Source of the DNA: Acutalibacter sp. 1XD8-33
Lineage (GTDB): Bacteria; Bacillota; Clostridia; Oscillospirales; Acutalibacteraceae
Direction of reading: 5' to 3'
Assembly (NCBI RefSeq): GCF_003612555.1
Contig: NZ_RAZF01000013.1
Location: forward strand, 1 to 64,000
Length of the DNA: 64,000 nucleotides
Both the position numbers and the translations under genes were made by a program. The notes beneath the pieces are model-generated. The model worked only from the letters and a program-made list of their open reading frames with translations, was not told the DNA's origin and ran no database searches. Below, piece after piece: positions 1-8,289 of the stretch. Each line of letters opens with the position of its first letter. The stretch's first letter is position 1.

Positions 1-327
1 GAAGGCTCGGAGGGCGAAGAGGTCACCAACGTGGAAATCCGGTATCGGAACGAGAGCGAATATTATTATTCTGATTCGGACTGCCGAACCATTTATATCG
101 AGTACTGGTATGAGGATGCTTGGTACACTGTATACGATCCTCCAGGAAACGGCGAGGGTCCCCTCAATGAATTCGGAGGGTTAGGCAGAGACACTCGTAC
201 CTACGAAAAAGAGTACCAGCTGGAAGGAAATGTGTTTAAAGGAGACATTTTGTGCCGCAGCGGGCGCTATCGCTGGTATGACGATTGTTTCGGATACACC
301 GAATTTGACTGGGATCTTCCAGAATAG
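1..327 (+). CDS. C-terminal part of an unrecognised acidic protein (partial)
   Basis: The frame is open from the first base of the window and ends at TAG 325-327, so only the last 108 residues are visible. They are rich in Tyr, Asp, Glu and Gly (for example YYYSDSDC and YWYEDAWYTVYDPP) and have no hydrophobic segment. An internal GTG at 31 is not preceded by a convincing ribosome-binding site. The composition looks like a beta-rich extracellular or peptide-like domain, but I recognise no family. It precedes the exported protease by about 90 bp on the same strand, so the two could be cotranscribed. Confidence 0.55.
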   Translation, partial: EGSEGEEVTNVEIRYRNESEYYYSDSDCRTIYIEYWYEDAWYTVYDPPGNGEGPLNEFGGLGRDTRTYEKEYQLEGNVFKGDILCRSGRYRWYDDCFGYTEFDWDLPE

Positions 328-419
328 ACGTGTCAGGAATTCACAGGGAAGAAGGTGGGAATCTTTAGATAAGTTTCTTTCGTCCGAAGAAATATTCATT
401 TTTGAAAGGAGAAATCTGC

Positions 420-1436
420 ATGAAGAAACGTATTTTGAATTGGACAAAGCCTGCTTTCATTTGTCTGCTATGTGCGGTCATGCTTTGTGAAATAGGTTTA
501 ACCGCTTTTGCCGAGAGTGAGGGCGAGGTTATGCTTTCAAACTTGGCCGGGCAGTCCGGGGCCTATGAACTGAACCCTATAACCGGAGAATTTGAGGCGA
601 CCATGCATCCGGAGTTTTTTGACATGGAGCCAGAGGATGTTCCGCCGTCAGGAATTTTTCCGGAGGAGATTGAACCTAGAAGCGAGTCTGCGGTTGTTGA
701 CGACCGTGAACCGGTCTATTATCCCTCGGGCACCTCTGGAACAACTTGCAGAATCGCGGGCAGATATGGAAGCGGAACATATGACCTCAATAAGGGGACA
801 GGGTGGCTGTTAAACAAACAGTTTCTTTTAACATCAGCTCACGTTGTGTATCGATATGGTGTAGGTCCTTGCTCCCATGTGGGCATATATGTGGGCGCTT
901 CAGGAGAAAACCATTATAAGGAATACCGGCTGGGGCATGTGGTTGCATATAGCAAAACCTTTGAAGAAGCCAAGAACATGGTGTCATATGATGATTTTAA
1001 AAATTGGCACGAAGAGACAGGGATTTTCGAAGATTGGGCGGTTGTAAAATTGGACAAGCCGGTTTCGCTTGATTATGTTTACCTTGGCCGGGAAGCCGCA
1101 AATGGATTTAGTGATGTAAAAGGCCATACATATTATACGCAAGGGTATCCTCAAGATTTAAACAGCGATGTGACGTATTGGCCAAACGCGGTTATGTATA
1201 AATCCTCCGGAACCTTTACCGGCCCATTTACAAGACAGAAAGTTCCCGTGGTGAAATCCACCTTTTATGCCAGTCATGGACAGAGCGGCTCCCCGATTTA
1301 TTGGTTTAACGCCAACAAAAAAGGCTGGTATGCAGATGGAATTCTTGCGGGAGGATATGATGGCGCAACTTGCGTTGTCTTAATTAACAGCTGGCTATTA
1401 AGCGAGATCAATTACATCTTGCGGTCAAATTTGTAG
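420..1436 (+). CDS. Secreted V8/glutamyl-endopeptidase-like serine protease (S1B type)
   Basis: A 338-residue exported trypsin-fold serine protease. The ATG at 420 follows GAAAGGAGA with good spacing and begins a signal peptide (MKKRILNW, then a hydrophobic stretch ending LTAFA, residues 1-31); a TTG at 402 in the same frame would bury this signal. An acidic region of about 70 residues (31-100) looks like a propeptide. The catalytic triad is readable: His141 in TSAHVV, Asp205 in FEDWAVV and Ser289 in GQSGSPIYW. The GxSGSP form is that of staphylococcal V8 and bacillary glutamyl endopeptidases rather than GDSGGP of trypsin. It probably acts outside the cell; the preference for Glu is inferred only from this resemblance. 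Confidence 0.88.
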   Translation: MKKRILNWTKPAFICLLCAVMLCEIGLTAFAESEGEVMLSNLAGQSGAYELNPITGEFEATMHPEFFDMEPEDVPPSGIFPEEIEPRSESAVVDDREPVYYPSGTSGTTCRIAGRYGSGTYDLNKGTGWLLNKQFLLTSAHVVYRYGVGPCSHVGIYVGASGENHYKEYRLGHVVAYSKTFEEAKNMVSYDDFKNWHEETGIFEDWAVVKLDKPVSLDYVYLGREAANGFSDVKGHTYYTQGYPQDLNSDVTYWPNAVMYKSSGTFTGPFTRQKVPVVKSTFYASHGQSGSPIYWFNANKKGWYADGILAGGYDGATCVVLINSWLLSEINYILRSNL

Positions 1437-1483
1437 CTAGCCTTCGGCCCGGCCCCTTTGCCCTCAAATGCTCTTGATACTTA

Positions 1484-1645
1484 GAACCTGTATTCACAGC
1501 CTGCAAACACTGCCAAAGCGGTCTTTTTCGTGCCACTCGTCGTTAAATCCGCTTGCCATACGGCAAGTATGCCCGCGCGAATTTGCCTAAGATTGGCACG
1601 AAAAATCCTCACTTTGTCAGCATTTTCGGCTATGAATACAGGTTC
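1484..1645. mobile_element. 162-bp miniature element with IS5-type ends (MITE-like)
   Basis: The segment is bounded by perfect inverted ends GAACCTGTATTCA (1484-1496) and TGAATACAGGTTC (1633-1645), and flanked on both sides by the direct repeat TTA (1481-1483 and 1646-1648). It has no coding capacity. The same ends bound the decayed IS5-family element at 56815-57394, so this is probably a non-autonomous relative moved by that transposase. The right-hand TTA copy is the complement of the TAA stop codon of the adjacent minus-strand amidohydrolase gene, so insertion duplicated the stop codon and left the protein intact. Confidence 0.8.
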
Positions 1646-2503
1646 TTACTTTCCGCAACGTCCGCGCAAGAGCGCTTCGCCATTTCTGCCTAAAATGGCG
1701 GAAGTCTCCTCCTCTGTCAGGCCACAGCCGCGGATCCAGGAGAGGCTGTCCTTCTGACTGCTCCAAGGACTGTCGCTGCCAAAGAGCACCCGCCGGGCCC
1801 CAAAAGCCCGCACGAGCTTTACAAAAGCCCTTTCGTCCAGCAGGTTCAGATCCTCTTCTCTGTAATAATTGTCCGCAGGGGTCATCTTCCCAATGGAAAA
1901 GCTGGTGTCGATGGATACGGGCAGGCCTGAAAGCTGCTCCAATACCTGGTCCCAGCAACGCCACCCTCCCATGTGGGCCAGCACCAGCTTGACCGGCCCC
2001 ACCTGTTCTACCGCCCGGCGGATCATCTCAGGAGAACATTTCACCATTCCAGGGAAGCCCACGTCAAGGCCCGCGTGGGTGACGACAATCAGTCCCAGTT
2101 CCCCGGCCCTGTCCAGAATCCGCAGATACCGGGGATCGTCGAAATCCACGCCCTGATAGACCGGGTGGAGCTTGATTCCCTTTAGCCCCAGGGAGTGAAT
2201 CCGGGTCAGTTCCTCCCGCCAGCCGGGGAAATCCGGATGCATACAGCCAAAGGAGAGTAGCCCGGTTTCTTCCACCTGGGCGGAGACGGTCGCGGCGGAA
2301 TCATTGATATGCTCCACTTGGCGGGGCGCTGTGGCGACAGGCAGCACTATAGACAGATCCACGCCGGCTTCCGCCATAGAGGCAGTCAGCCCCTGGGCAG
2401 TGCCATTGGTAAAGGGCCGGGTGTGGCTGGCAGCGCTGAGCTTCTCTAAAGTACTGCCAGCTATCTTTTCCGGAAAAGTATGGGTATGAAAGTCGATAAT
2501 CAT
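1646..2503 (-). CDS. Amidohydrolase-2 family metal-dependent hydrolase
   Basis: 285 residues, a TIM-barrel hydrolase/decarboxylase of the amidohydrolase-2 type. The N-terminal metal motif HTHTF (MIIDFHTHTFPEK) is at residues 6-10, followed by a barrel with KLHPVYQ, THAG, LAHMGG and a C-terminal GSDSPW metal/catalytic motif, as in ACMSD-like enzymes. The substrate is not predictable. The start at 2503 is supported by GGGAGG six bases upstream. It is the last gene of a minus-strand run after bsh (48 bp gap containing a 12-bp perfect hairpin). The stop codon TAA 1648-1646 doubles as the target duplication of the miniature element at 1484-1645. Confidence 0.88.
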   Translation of the reverse strand: MIIDFHTHTFPEKIAGSTLEKLSAASHTRPFTNGTAQGLTASMAEAGVDLSIVLPVATAPRQVEHINDSAATVSAQVEETGLLSFGCMHPDFPGWREELTRIHSLGLKGIKLHPVYQGVDFDDPRYLRILDRAGELGLIVVTHAGLDVGFPGMVKCSPEMIRRAVEQVGPVKLVLAHMGGWRCWDQVLEQLSGLPVSIDTSFSIGKMTPADNYYREEDLNLLDERAFVKLVRAFGARRVLFGSDSPWSSQKDSLSWIRGCGLTEEETSAILGRNGEALLRGRCGK

Positions 2504-2518
2504 AGAAGCCTCCCAGAG

Positions 2519-2550
2519 CCAGGGAACAGCCCTGCAGAGCTGTTCCCTGG
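2519..2550 (-). terminator. Perfect 12-bp hairpin between bsh and the amidohydrolase gene
   Basis: CCAGGGAACAGC (2519-2530) and GCTGTTCCCTGG (2539-2550) form a perfect stem with an 8-base loop, one base after the bsh stop codon. No T-run follows in the minus direction, so this may be a transcript-stabilising or processing hairpin, or an inefficient terminator that separates expression of the two genes. Confidence 0.55.
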
Positions 2551-2551
2551 T

Positions 2552-3526
2552 CTAGTTCATAAATTTAATTTGCTGCGCCTCTTCCAGATCATACACGGTG
2601 AGCTGGGAGGCGTTTTTATTGGAATCGGTCATGCGCACGGCAGTAAGTTGGTTGTTGGAATAGGTTTTGTAGTAGTAGACTCCCTTGGTGGCGTTGGCGC
2701 AGCAGCTGTATGTGGTGAAACAGCACTGGCTATCCTGTAGAAGAGTAGAGCCCCGTACCATGGCCACAGCGTCAAGGATATGGAAAACCTGGGTGAGGGA
2801 TTCCATATCGCCGCTGCCGCAGACAGAATTCATCTTTAAAAAGCAGGCGCGGATAAACCGGGAGGTAGGGGAATTATCTCCAGGCAGACCGATGGCACCC
2901 ATTCCGCCTCCAAAGGCCTTGAGCTGTAAATGAGAGGAGAAGCGGTTCTCCGCCGGATGGCAGCTGAGATTCATGTAGGTGTTCAGGTTCATCTGGTGAT
3001 AGGGAAAGGCGGGGTTGTTGGTGAGAATTCCGGTCGGATTCTCATAGACGTGCAGCCCTTCTTTGACAGACTCTATCACCAGAGACTGCCGTCCGTCGCT
3101 GACCATCCAATGAAGCTCTGCCAGAGGCAGGTTTTGCGCAAAGGGTACATTGGTGATATTGACGTTTTCCAACTCCCGGCGCAGCTCCTGGATGCTGGCG
3201 AAATTTCCCATGGCCCAGGGGATCAGTTCATAGGGGGTGAGGTTTTCCCTGCCGGGGATAGGATCGCCATAAAAGGCGTTTCCGGGAAAATTCAGACCCG
3301 CGATGGACAGTCCCTTTTCGTTGGTGGCCTCGGCATAAAGGGGATAGCCCCCCGAAACGGAGGCCATCCCCATCATGGCATACCAGGTTTCAAAGCTGCC
3401 GCCGGATTTCAGGTCAAAGCGGTAATTCCTGGGGGCGACGGCTACCTTTTCGCCGAAGCGGTACTCAATGTCCAGCGTCCGGCCAAAGTAAACGTCCTGG
3501 GTTTTCATGGCGATACAAGTACACAT
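2552..3526 (-). CDS. bsh: Choloylglycine hydrolase (bile salt hydrolase)
   Basis: 324 residues of the Ntn-hydrolase family that deconjugates glycine/taurine bile salts or cleaves penicillin V. The start chosen at 3526 gives MCTC, because the mature enzyme uses Cys2 as N-terminal nucleophile; the longer frame adds 13 unlikely residues, and AAAGGGTG lies just upstream of this ATG. Visible catalytic residues are Cys2, Arg16, Asp19, Asn79 (in LNFPG), Asn170 or 171 (LTNNPAF) and Arg223 (SPTSRFIR). RTLDIEY, FHILDAVAMVRGST and GVYYYKTY closely match the clostridial bile-salt-hydrolase branch rather than penicillin acylases. Probably cytoplasmic (no signal peptide). It sits between the ACT gene and an amidohydrolase. 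A 9-bp inverted repeat covers the ribosome-binding region. Confidence 0.93.
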   Translation of the reverse strand: MCTCIAMKTQDVYFGRTLDIEYRFGEKVAVAPRNYRFDLKSGGSFETWYAMMGMASVSGGYPLYAEATNEKGLSIAGLNFPGNAFYGDPIPGRENLTPYELIPWAMGNFASIQELRRELENVNITNVPFAQNLPLAELHWMVSDGRQSLVIESVKEGLHVYENPTGILTNNPAFPYHQMNLNTYMNLSCHPAENRFSSHLQLKAFGGGMGAIGLPGDNSPTSRFIRACFLKMNSVCGSGDMESLTQVFHILDAVAMVRGSTLLQDSQCCFTTYSCCANATKGVYYYKTYSNNQLTAVRMTDSNKNASQLTVYDLEEAQQIKFMN

Positions 3527-3535
3527 GGCATTCAC

Positions 3536-3589
3536 CCTTTCGCAGGTTTTTACTTGAAAGCACACTAGTAATAGTATGAATGCGAAAGG
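3536..3589 (-). promoter_or_regulatory. Inverted repeat overlapping the bsh ribosome-binding site
   Basis: CCTTTCGCA (3536-3544) and TGCGAAAGG (3581-3589) are perfect inverted 9-mers in the 73-bp gap between the ACT gene and bsh. In the transcript the second arm runs into the Shine-Dalgarno sequence (GAAAGGGTG), so pairing would partly mask it. It could be a translational control structure or a repressor site; no function is known. Confidence 0.4.
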
Positions 3590-3599
3590 AGAACTTATT

Positions 3600-4034
3600 C
3601 TAGATCTGGGCGATGCTGTCTTGATTTACCAGCTTGATGCCCTTGGCGGAGAGGGCCGCGCCCGCCGCTTTCGTGTCCTGTACTCGGAAGATCATATAGG
3701 CGTGGTCCACATCGCCGCCGCCCAAAAAGGCATACATGTATTCTACGTTTACCCCAGCCTCCATCAGCACATCCAGCACCTTGTGCAGGCCGCCGGGCTC
3801 ATCGGGGATGAGCACCGCCAGCACGGGCGTCAGCTGGTGGATGAAGCCGCCATCCTTCAAAACTGTAGTTGCCTTGTACACGTCGTCCACAATAATGCGC
3901 ACAATGCCAAAGTCGTTGGTCTCCGCCAGGCTCAGAGCCCGCATGTCGATGCCGTTCTCAGCCAGCAGGCCGGTCATGGCAGTAAGAGTGCCGGGCTTGT
4001 TCTCCAAAAATACAGAAATTTGATTCACTGTCAT
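3600..4034 (-). CDS. Tandem ACT-domain amino-acid-binding protein
   Basis: 144 residues made of two ACT domains: residues 1-70 (MTVNQISVFLENKPGTL, an ACT start with NKPGTL) and 72-144 (VLIPDEPGGLHKVLDVL). ACT domains bind amino acids as regulatory ligands. No catalytic domain is attached. Stand-alone proteins of this type are commonly encoded beside phenylacetate-CoA ligase (paaK) and indolepyruvate oxidoreductase genes in anaerobes, and paaK is upstream here on the same strand, now separated from this gene by the SLH/RCC1 pseudogene. A role in sensing aromatic amino acids for that pathway is an inference. The start has AAGGAGGGT upstream. Confidence 0.9.
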   Translation of the reverse strand: MTVNQISVFLENKPGTLTAMTGLLAENGIDMRALSLAETNDFGIVRIIVDDVYKATTVLKDGGFIHQLTPVLAVLIPDEPGGLHKVLDVLMEAGVNVEYMYAFLGGGDVDHAYMIFRVQDTKAAGAALSAKGIKLVNQDSIAQI

Positions 4035-4064
4035 GGTGTTACCCTCCTTTATACTATCGTCAAT

Positions 4065-5642
4065 TCATTGTAATGTAATGCCGGTCCAGCCGTCCACATC
4101 ACACCGGCCGTCTCCCGTGTTTCCTGTAGCCAGAACCGTTCCGTCCCTGCGCAGGGCCACTGTATGCGTGCCGGTGGGGTTGACAGAGACCGCGACAATA
4201 TCCCGCCAGTCCGCAAAATCCATCTGACCATAGCCGTTGAGGCCGGTGCCCACCAAAGTCCCGTCCTTGCGCAGGCCCACGGTATAGACGCCTCCACCAG
4301 CCACAGCCACAATATCCGTCCAGTCCCCTACATTGAGTTTACCGGCGGCTTTTTCGCCCGTTGCAACCACGGTGCCGTCCGCCTTCACGCCGAATGTCGT
4401 GTACTGCCCGGTGGAGATGAACGTAATGCCGGTCCAGTCCTCCACGTCCAGGCACCCTTTGTGGAAGGTGTCCACGCCGGTGGCAACCACCGTGCCATCG
4501 TCCCGCAGGCCGATCAGATAGCCGGATCCACCGCAGATCTGCACAATGTTTGTCCAGTCCAGCTTTCTGGTGCTTTCGCTATTGATATACGTGACCGTTC
4601 CGTCCGAATGCAGGGCGGCTTTAAAGGAATTCATAATTCCGCCGCCACTGACAATGGAGACCACATCCCGCAAAGTGTCCAGTTCAGGCCCCCAGGAATC
4701 GCTATACGTACCTGTGCACACCACAGTGCCGTCCCTTTTCACCGCCACGGTGAAGTTCTTCAAGGAGGATAGGCTCACGATATCCGTCCAGCCCCCTACA
4801 TTCAGGCCGCCGCCTTCGTTCAGGCCCACAGCCCTCACCGTTCCGTCGGGGTTGATGGCCAGGGTCTGGTTGGGGCCCGCCACGATGGGCAGGGGCTTCT
4901 TCATGGAGAGCGGGAACACATCCGAGGGGATGGGCGTGGCCGTAGGTGTGGCGGTAGGCTCCGGAGTTGGCGTGGGATCCGGCTCTTTCCCCTCTTCTAG
5001 CACCCTGTCCAGGTTCTTCAGGAACTGGGCCAGCTGAGCCCGTGTGGCCGCCCGTGTGGCCGGGCCTGTGGGGTCCAGCGTGGTAGCGGAGGTGCCCTGC
5101 ATAAACCGGACCTTGTTGGCTCAGCGAAGAGCCTCCTTGGCATATCCGGGGACTTTGCCCCAGTCGGAGAAGATGCCGGGCATCTGGCTTTCTTCGGTCA
5201 TTTCAGCGGCTTTTCCGAGATATTTGGTATAATAATTGTACATCATCACGCAAATGTCCTGCCGCCTGACCTGGCCCATGGGGTTGAAGGTGGTGGCGCT
5301 GCTGCCGTTCACAATGTCGTTTGCCTTGCACCAGATGACAGGTTTCGCGAACCACTAGGAGCCCACGTCCGTGAAGGGGGTTGCTAGGCCGTCGACGCTG
5401 GGGCTCTTTTCCCGGTTATAGAGCACCTGGGCAACCTGCGCCCGGGTAACCGTTCCGCCGGGGTTGAACTTGTCCTCTCCCTCGCCCTTCATCAGGCCCT
5501 TTTCCAGGCAGTATTCAATGGCGGGCCGGACCCAGTTGTCGGGCACGTCGGTAAAGTCCGTGACGGTCAGGGCGCTGGCAGGCAGCGCGGCGGCGCACAA
5601 CGTCAGGCAGACCGCCAGCAGTACGGATACGACTTTTTTCAT
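4065..5642 (-). pseudogene. Surface protein with three SLH domains and RCC1-like repeats, two in-frame stops
   Basis: A single 526-codon frame encoding a signal peptide (MKKVVSVLLAVCLTLCAAALPASA), three S-layer homology domains, a Thr/Pro linker (TPTPEPTATPTATPIP) and about eight RCC1-like repeats of the form DGTVxATGxNxxG..W.DIV. The frame is interrupted at 5355-5357 (TAG) and 5121-5123 (TGA). Both stops fall where SLH domains usually carry Trp (GS-stop-WFAKPV; ALR-stop-ANKV), so both could be single G-to-A changes of TGG. The rest of the frame is intact, which implies recent inactivation. In working form it would be anchored to the cell-wall polymer with a beta-propeller outside. It interrupts the paaK-ACT gene pair. 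Confidence 0.85.
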
Positions 5643-5676
5643 AAACTAGACCTCCAGTTTTTAATTTCAGGAGTGA

Positions 5677-5932
5677 TTGACGGCCTCCGGCGGCTGGGGG
5701 GCTCCGCCCCCCGTCCCCCGCCAAACTTTTTGAAAAAAGTTTGGATCAAAAACTTTTGCCCTGGTTGGCTTTTGCGCACTCAGCTGACCAGTGTAAAAGT
5801 TTTGCTCGAGCTTTTTCAAAAGCTCGCAGGGTGTGGGACAGAGTCCCACGGTCTTGCCGGAATGCGCGAGAGTTCGCTTGCGAACTCTTCTGTGCGCATG
5901 AAGGCCACTCCGTATTACTCCCCAAAAACAGC
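5677..5932. repeat. Modular intergenic repeat, copy 1
   Basis: Begins GGCCTCCGGCGG and ends with GCGCATGAAGGCC plus CCGTATTACTCCCC, four bases before the paaK stop. It contains the blocks AACTTTTTGAAAAAAGTTT (hairpin), a CCCTGGTTGGCTTTTGCGCACTCAGC-type block, a long hairpin around GAGTTCGCTTGCGAACTC, and GTGGGACAGAGTCCCAC. All recur in other gaps of this window. Confidence 0.8.
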
Positions 5933-5935
5933 TTT

Positions 5936-7237
5936 TTAAATCTTCCTCTTGTCGATCACCCGCACGGCCTTGCCTTCGCTGCGGACAATGGACTTGGGGG
6001 CAACCAAAGTGACCTTGGCGGTGAGGCCCAGCATGGACCGCAGGCCCTCCACCAGCTCCTTCTGCCGGGCGGCCACGTCGCCCAGGTTGTCGGTGAACAT
6101 CTCCGGGGTCATCTCCACCTGCACGTCGAGGGTGTCGGTGTTGCGGACCCGGTCCACGATGATCTGGTAGTTGGCCGGGTAGCCGTGGTTCAGAAGCACG
6201 GTCTCGATCTGGGACGGGAACACGTTCACGCCCCGGATGATGAGCATGTCGTCCGTGCGGCCCTGGGGCTTGGTCATCTTTACGTGGGTGCGGCCGCAGG
6301 GGCAGGGCTCCCGGGTGAGGGTGCAGATATCCCGGGTGCGGTAGCGGATGAGGGGGAAGGCCTTCTTTGTGATGGAGGTGAATACCAGCTCCCCCTGGGA
6401 GCCCTCGGGCAGCACCTCGCCGGTCTCCGGGTCGATAATCTCGGCGATAAAGTGGTCCTCGTTGATATGCATCCCCGTCTGGGCGGAGCACTCGAAGGAC
6501 ACGCCGGGGCCGGAGAGCTCTGTGAGGCCGTAGATGTCATAGGCCCTGATGCCCAGGGTGTTCTCAATGTCCCGGCGCATCTCCTGGCTCCAGGCCTCGG
6601 CCCCGAAGATGCCCGCCTTCAGGGGGATGTCGTCGGGCCCCAGGCCCATCTCCTTCATGGTCTCGCCGATGTAGGCCGCGTAGGAGGGAGTGCAGCAGAG
6701 GATGGTGGCGGAGAGGTCCTGGATGAACATGATCTGCCGCTCGGTGTTGCCGGAGCTGGTGGGGATGGTGAGGCAGCCTACCTTGTGGCTACCGCCGTTG
6801 AGCCCAGGCCCGCCGGTGAACAGGCCGTAGCCGTAGCTCACCTGGCACACGTCCTCGTTGGTGCCCCCCGCCGCCATGATGGCCCGGGCGCAGCAGTCCT
6901 CCCACAGGTCGATGTCCGCCTGGGTATAGAAGGCCACTACACGTTTGCCCGTGGTGCCGGAGGTGGACTGAATACGTACGCAGTCCCGAAGGGGCACGCC
7001 CACCAGACCGTAGGGGTAGGCCTCCCGCAGGTCGGCCTTGGAGAGGAAGGGGAGCTTATGGAGGTCATCGCTGGACTGGATGTCCGCAGGGGTCAGGCCC
7101 TTCTCTTCCATCTTCTTCCGGTAGTAGGGCACGTTGTCCCACACATGCCGCACCTGCTCCACCAGACGCTGGTCCTGCAGGGCCTTGATGGTTTCCCGGG
7201 ATGCGCACTCGATCTCCGGCTGATAGTAATGTTCCAT
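5936..7237 (-). CDS. paaK: Phenylacetate-CoA ligase
   Basis: 433 residues, the usual PaaK length. It activates phenylacetate or a related arylacetate to its CoA thioester with ATP in the cytoplasm. The adenylate-forming signature QSTSGTTGKRVV is at about residues 91-102, YGLTELSGPGV near 236, and the C-terminal domain has GRTDDMLIIRGVNVFPSQIE, all typical. The start at 7237 (MEHYYQPEIECASRE) matches the family. With iorAB and the ACT protein nearby it fits the last or reverse step of aromatic amino-acid fermentation (arylpyruvate to aryl-acetyl-CoA to arylacetate). Its 3' end abuts intergenic repeat copy 1 and its 5' side faces copy 2. Confidence 0.95.
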   Translation of the reverse strand: MEHYYQPEIECASRETIKALQDQRLVEQVRHVWDNVPYYRKKMEEKGLTPADIQSSDDLHKLPFLSKADLREAYPYGLVGVPLRDCVRIQSTSGTTGKRVVAFYTQADIDLWEDCCARAIMAAGGTNEDVCQVSYGYGLFTGGPGLNGGSHKVGCLTIPTSSGNTERQIMFIQDLSATILCCTPSYAAYIGETMKEMGLGPDDIPLKAGIFGAEAWSQEMRRDIENTLGIRAYDIYGLTELSGPGVSFECSAQTGMHINEDHFIAEIIDPETGEVLPEGSQGELVFTSITKKAFPLIRYRTRDICTLTREPCPCGRTHVKMTKPQGRTDDMLIIRGVNVFPSQIETVLLNHGYPANYQIIVDRVRNTDTLDVQVEMTPEMFTDNLGDVAARQKELVEGLRSMLGLTAKVTLVAPKSIVRSEGKAVRVIDKRKI

Positions 7238-7267
7238 AGCGTTTCAGTCCTTTCGGGTTTTGATGTG

Positions 7268-7525
7268 ATATTTAAGACCTTGGAAAACCACCGCCACCTT
7301 TGAGAAAGGTAAGACTTCGTAAAACGAAGTCTACGAAACTTTTACCCACTCCTCACTTCGTTCGTCGTGAACATTTTGAGGGTTTCGCTCAGCTAACCAG
7401 GGTAAAAATTTTTGAGACTTACCGAAGGTAACGTCTTAAACTTCTTTCCAAAAAGTTTGCGTGGTGTGGAGCGGAGCTCCACGACCTTGCCGCAGCCGCG
7501 TCCTTTGCGGCGAAGGCCAAACTCA
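7268..7525. repeat. Modular intergenic repeat, copy 2
   Basis: Fills most of the 357-bp gap between paaK and the DUF1919 pseudogene; no gene is seen in the gap. It starts with AAGACCTTGG and ends with CACGACCTTGCCGCAG...AAGGCC, a mixture of the two end types found elsewhere. Internal blocks include the hairpin AGACTTCGTAAAACGAAGTCT and CACTCCTCACTTCGTTCGTCG, shared with the copies at 23.0, 31.8 and, inverted, 20.1, 58.8 and 60.7 kb. Confidence 0.75.
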
Positions 7526-7594
7526 TATTCTGAAATAAAGTATACTCTAATAAAAATGTATGGATTGGGATTTCGTCTGCAGGCTCGGTCTAAT

Positions 7595-8255
7595 TCAATT
7601 TCTTGGCCGCCAAGTCCCGTTCAGAAAGGAGACCCGGTCAAAGGCGTCCATATACCTCTTGATGCTATAAGGGTGGCGGCGTTGGTCAATAGTAGCTTGG
7701 CAGTCTGTTTGATAGATGGGAAGATTATAGCCATGGGGATATTTTTTCTGGTCGATACCGCCGGAAATCAACACTTTGTGCTGGTAAGGCAGCGCCTCGA
7801 AATCCTTTAAAAGCTCCTCCGTCAAGGCGCTTGGAGATTGGTGAAAGATGATCCGCAGGTTTTGGTAGTCTACCCGGCGGGCTCTCCGGCGCCAAGCGCG
7901 TTTTGCCTTTTCAAAGCTGGGGTAATGGACGAAAAACAAGGTGACGGTTCCATACTCGGTTGTCAGCTGGCCTGTAGGGTATTCCCTTCCAAGGGATTTC
8001 TCCTGGACATCCGCTTCCAGAAACTGGGGAAGATGCTGGCAGAAGCGGATGAAATCCTCCCCGGACATTCCAAAGATTTACTGTGGGGGAGAGCACTGCC
8101 AGTCTCAAGTCATGGCATAAGATGCCGCCTGTGCAGTCCCTGGAAATGGTGGTAGGGACCGCGCCCCGCAGGCGGAAGCGCCGCCATAGGGCATAGCCTG
8201 CGCGCGGACCGATGGCCAAAAGCGTTTGAAATTTTGCTAACACCGAAATTTTCAA
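7595..8255 (-). pseudogene. DUF1919-like polysaccharide-associated protein, frameshifted
   Basis: Two overlapping minus-strand frames together make one DUF1919-type protein of about 215 residues. The 5' part (from about 8255) reads TTISRDCTGGILCHDLRLAVLSPTVNLW; the 3' part starts MSGEDFIRFCQHL and runs to 7595 with ALTEELLKDFEALPY and YMDAFDRVSFLNG. In this family the SPTVNLW-type motif runs directly into the M-DDFIKF-type motif. Here an extra A at about 8067-8072 (TTTGGAATGTCC) shifts the frame. DUF1919 proteins occur in capsule and exopolysaccharide loci; the function is unknown. Either a true pseudogene or a one-base sequencing error. Confidence 0.7.
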
Positions 8256-8289
8256 TCCTTTTTATAGTAAGAATACTGACAGGGGGCTA

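Noticed and set aside
5741-7303. 520-codon open frame on the plus strand antisense to paaK
   Set aside because: It runs through repeat copy 1 and the complement of paaK, has low-complexity composition typical of GC-rich antisense frames (His, Gly, Leu rich) and no ribosome-binding site; paaK on the other strand is certain.
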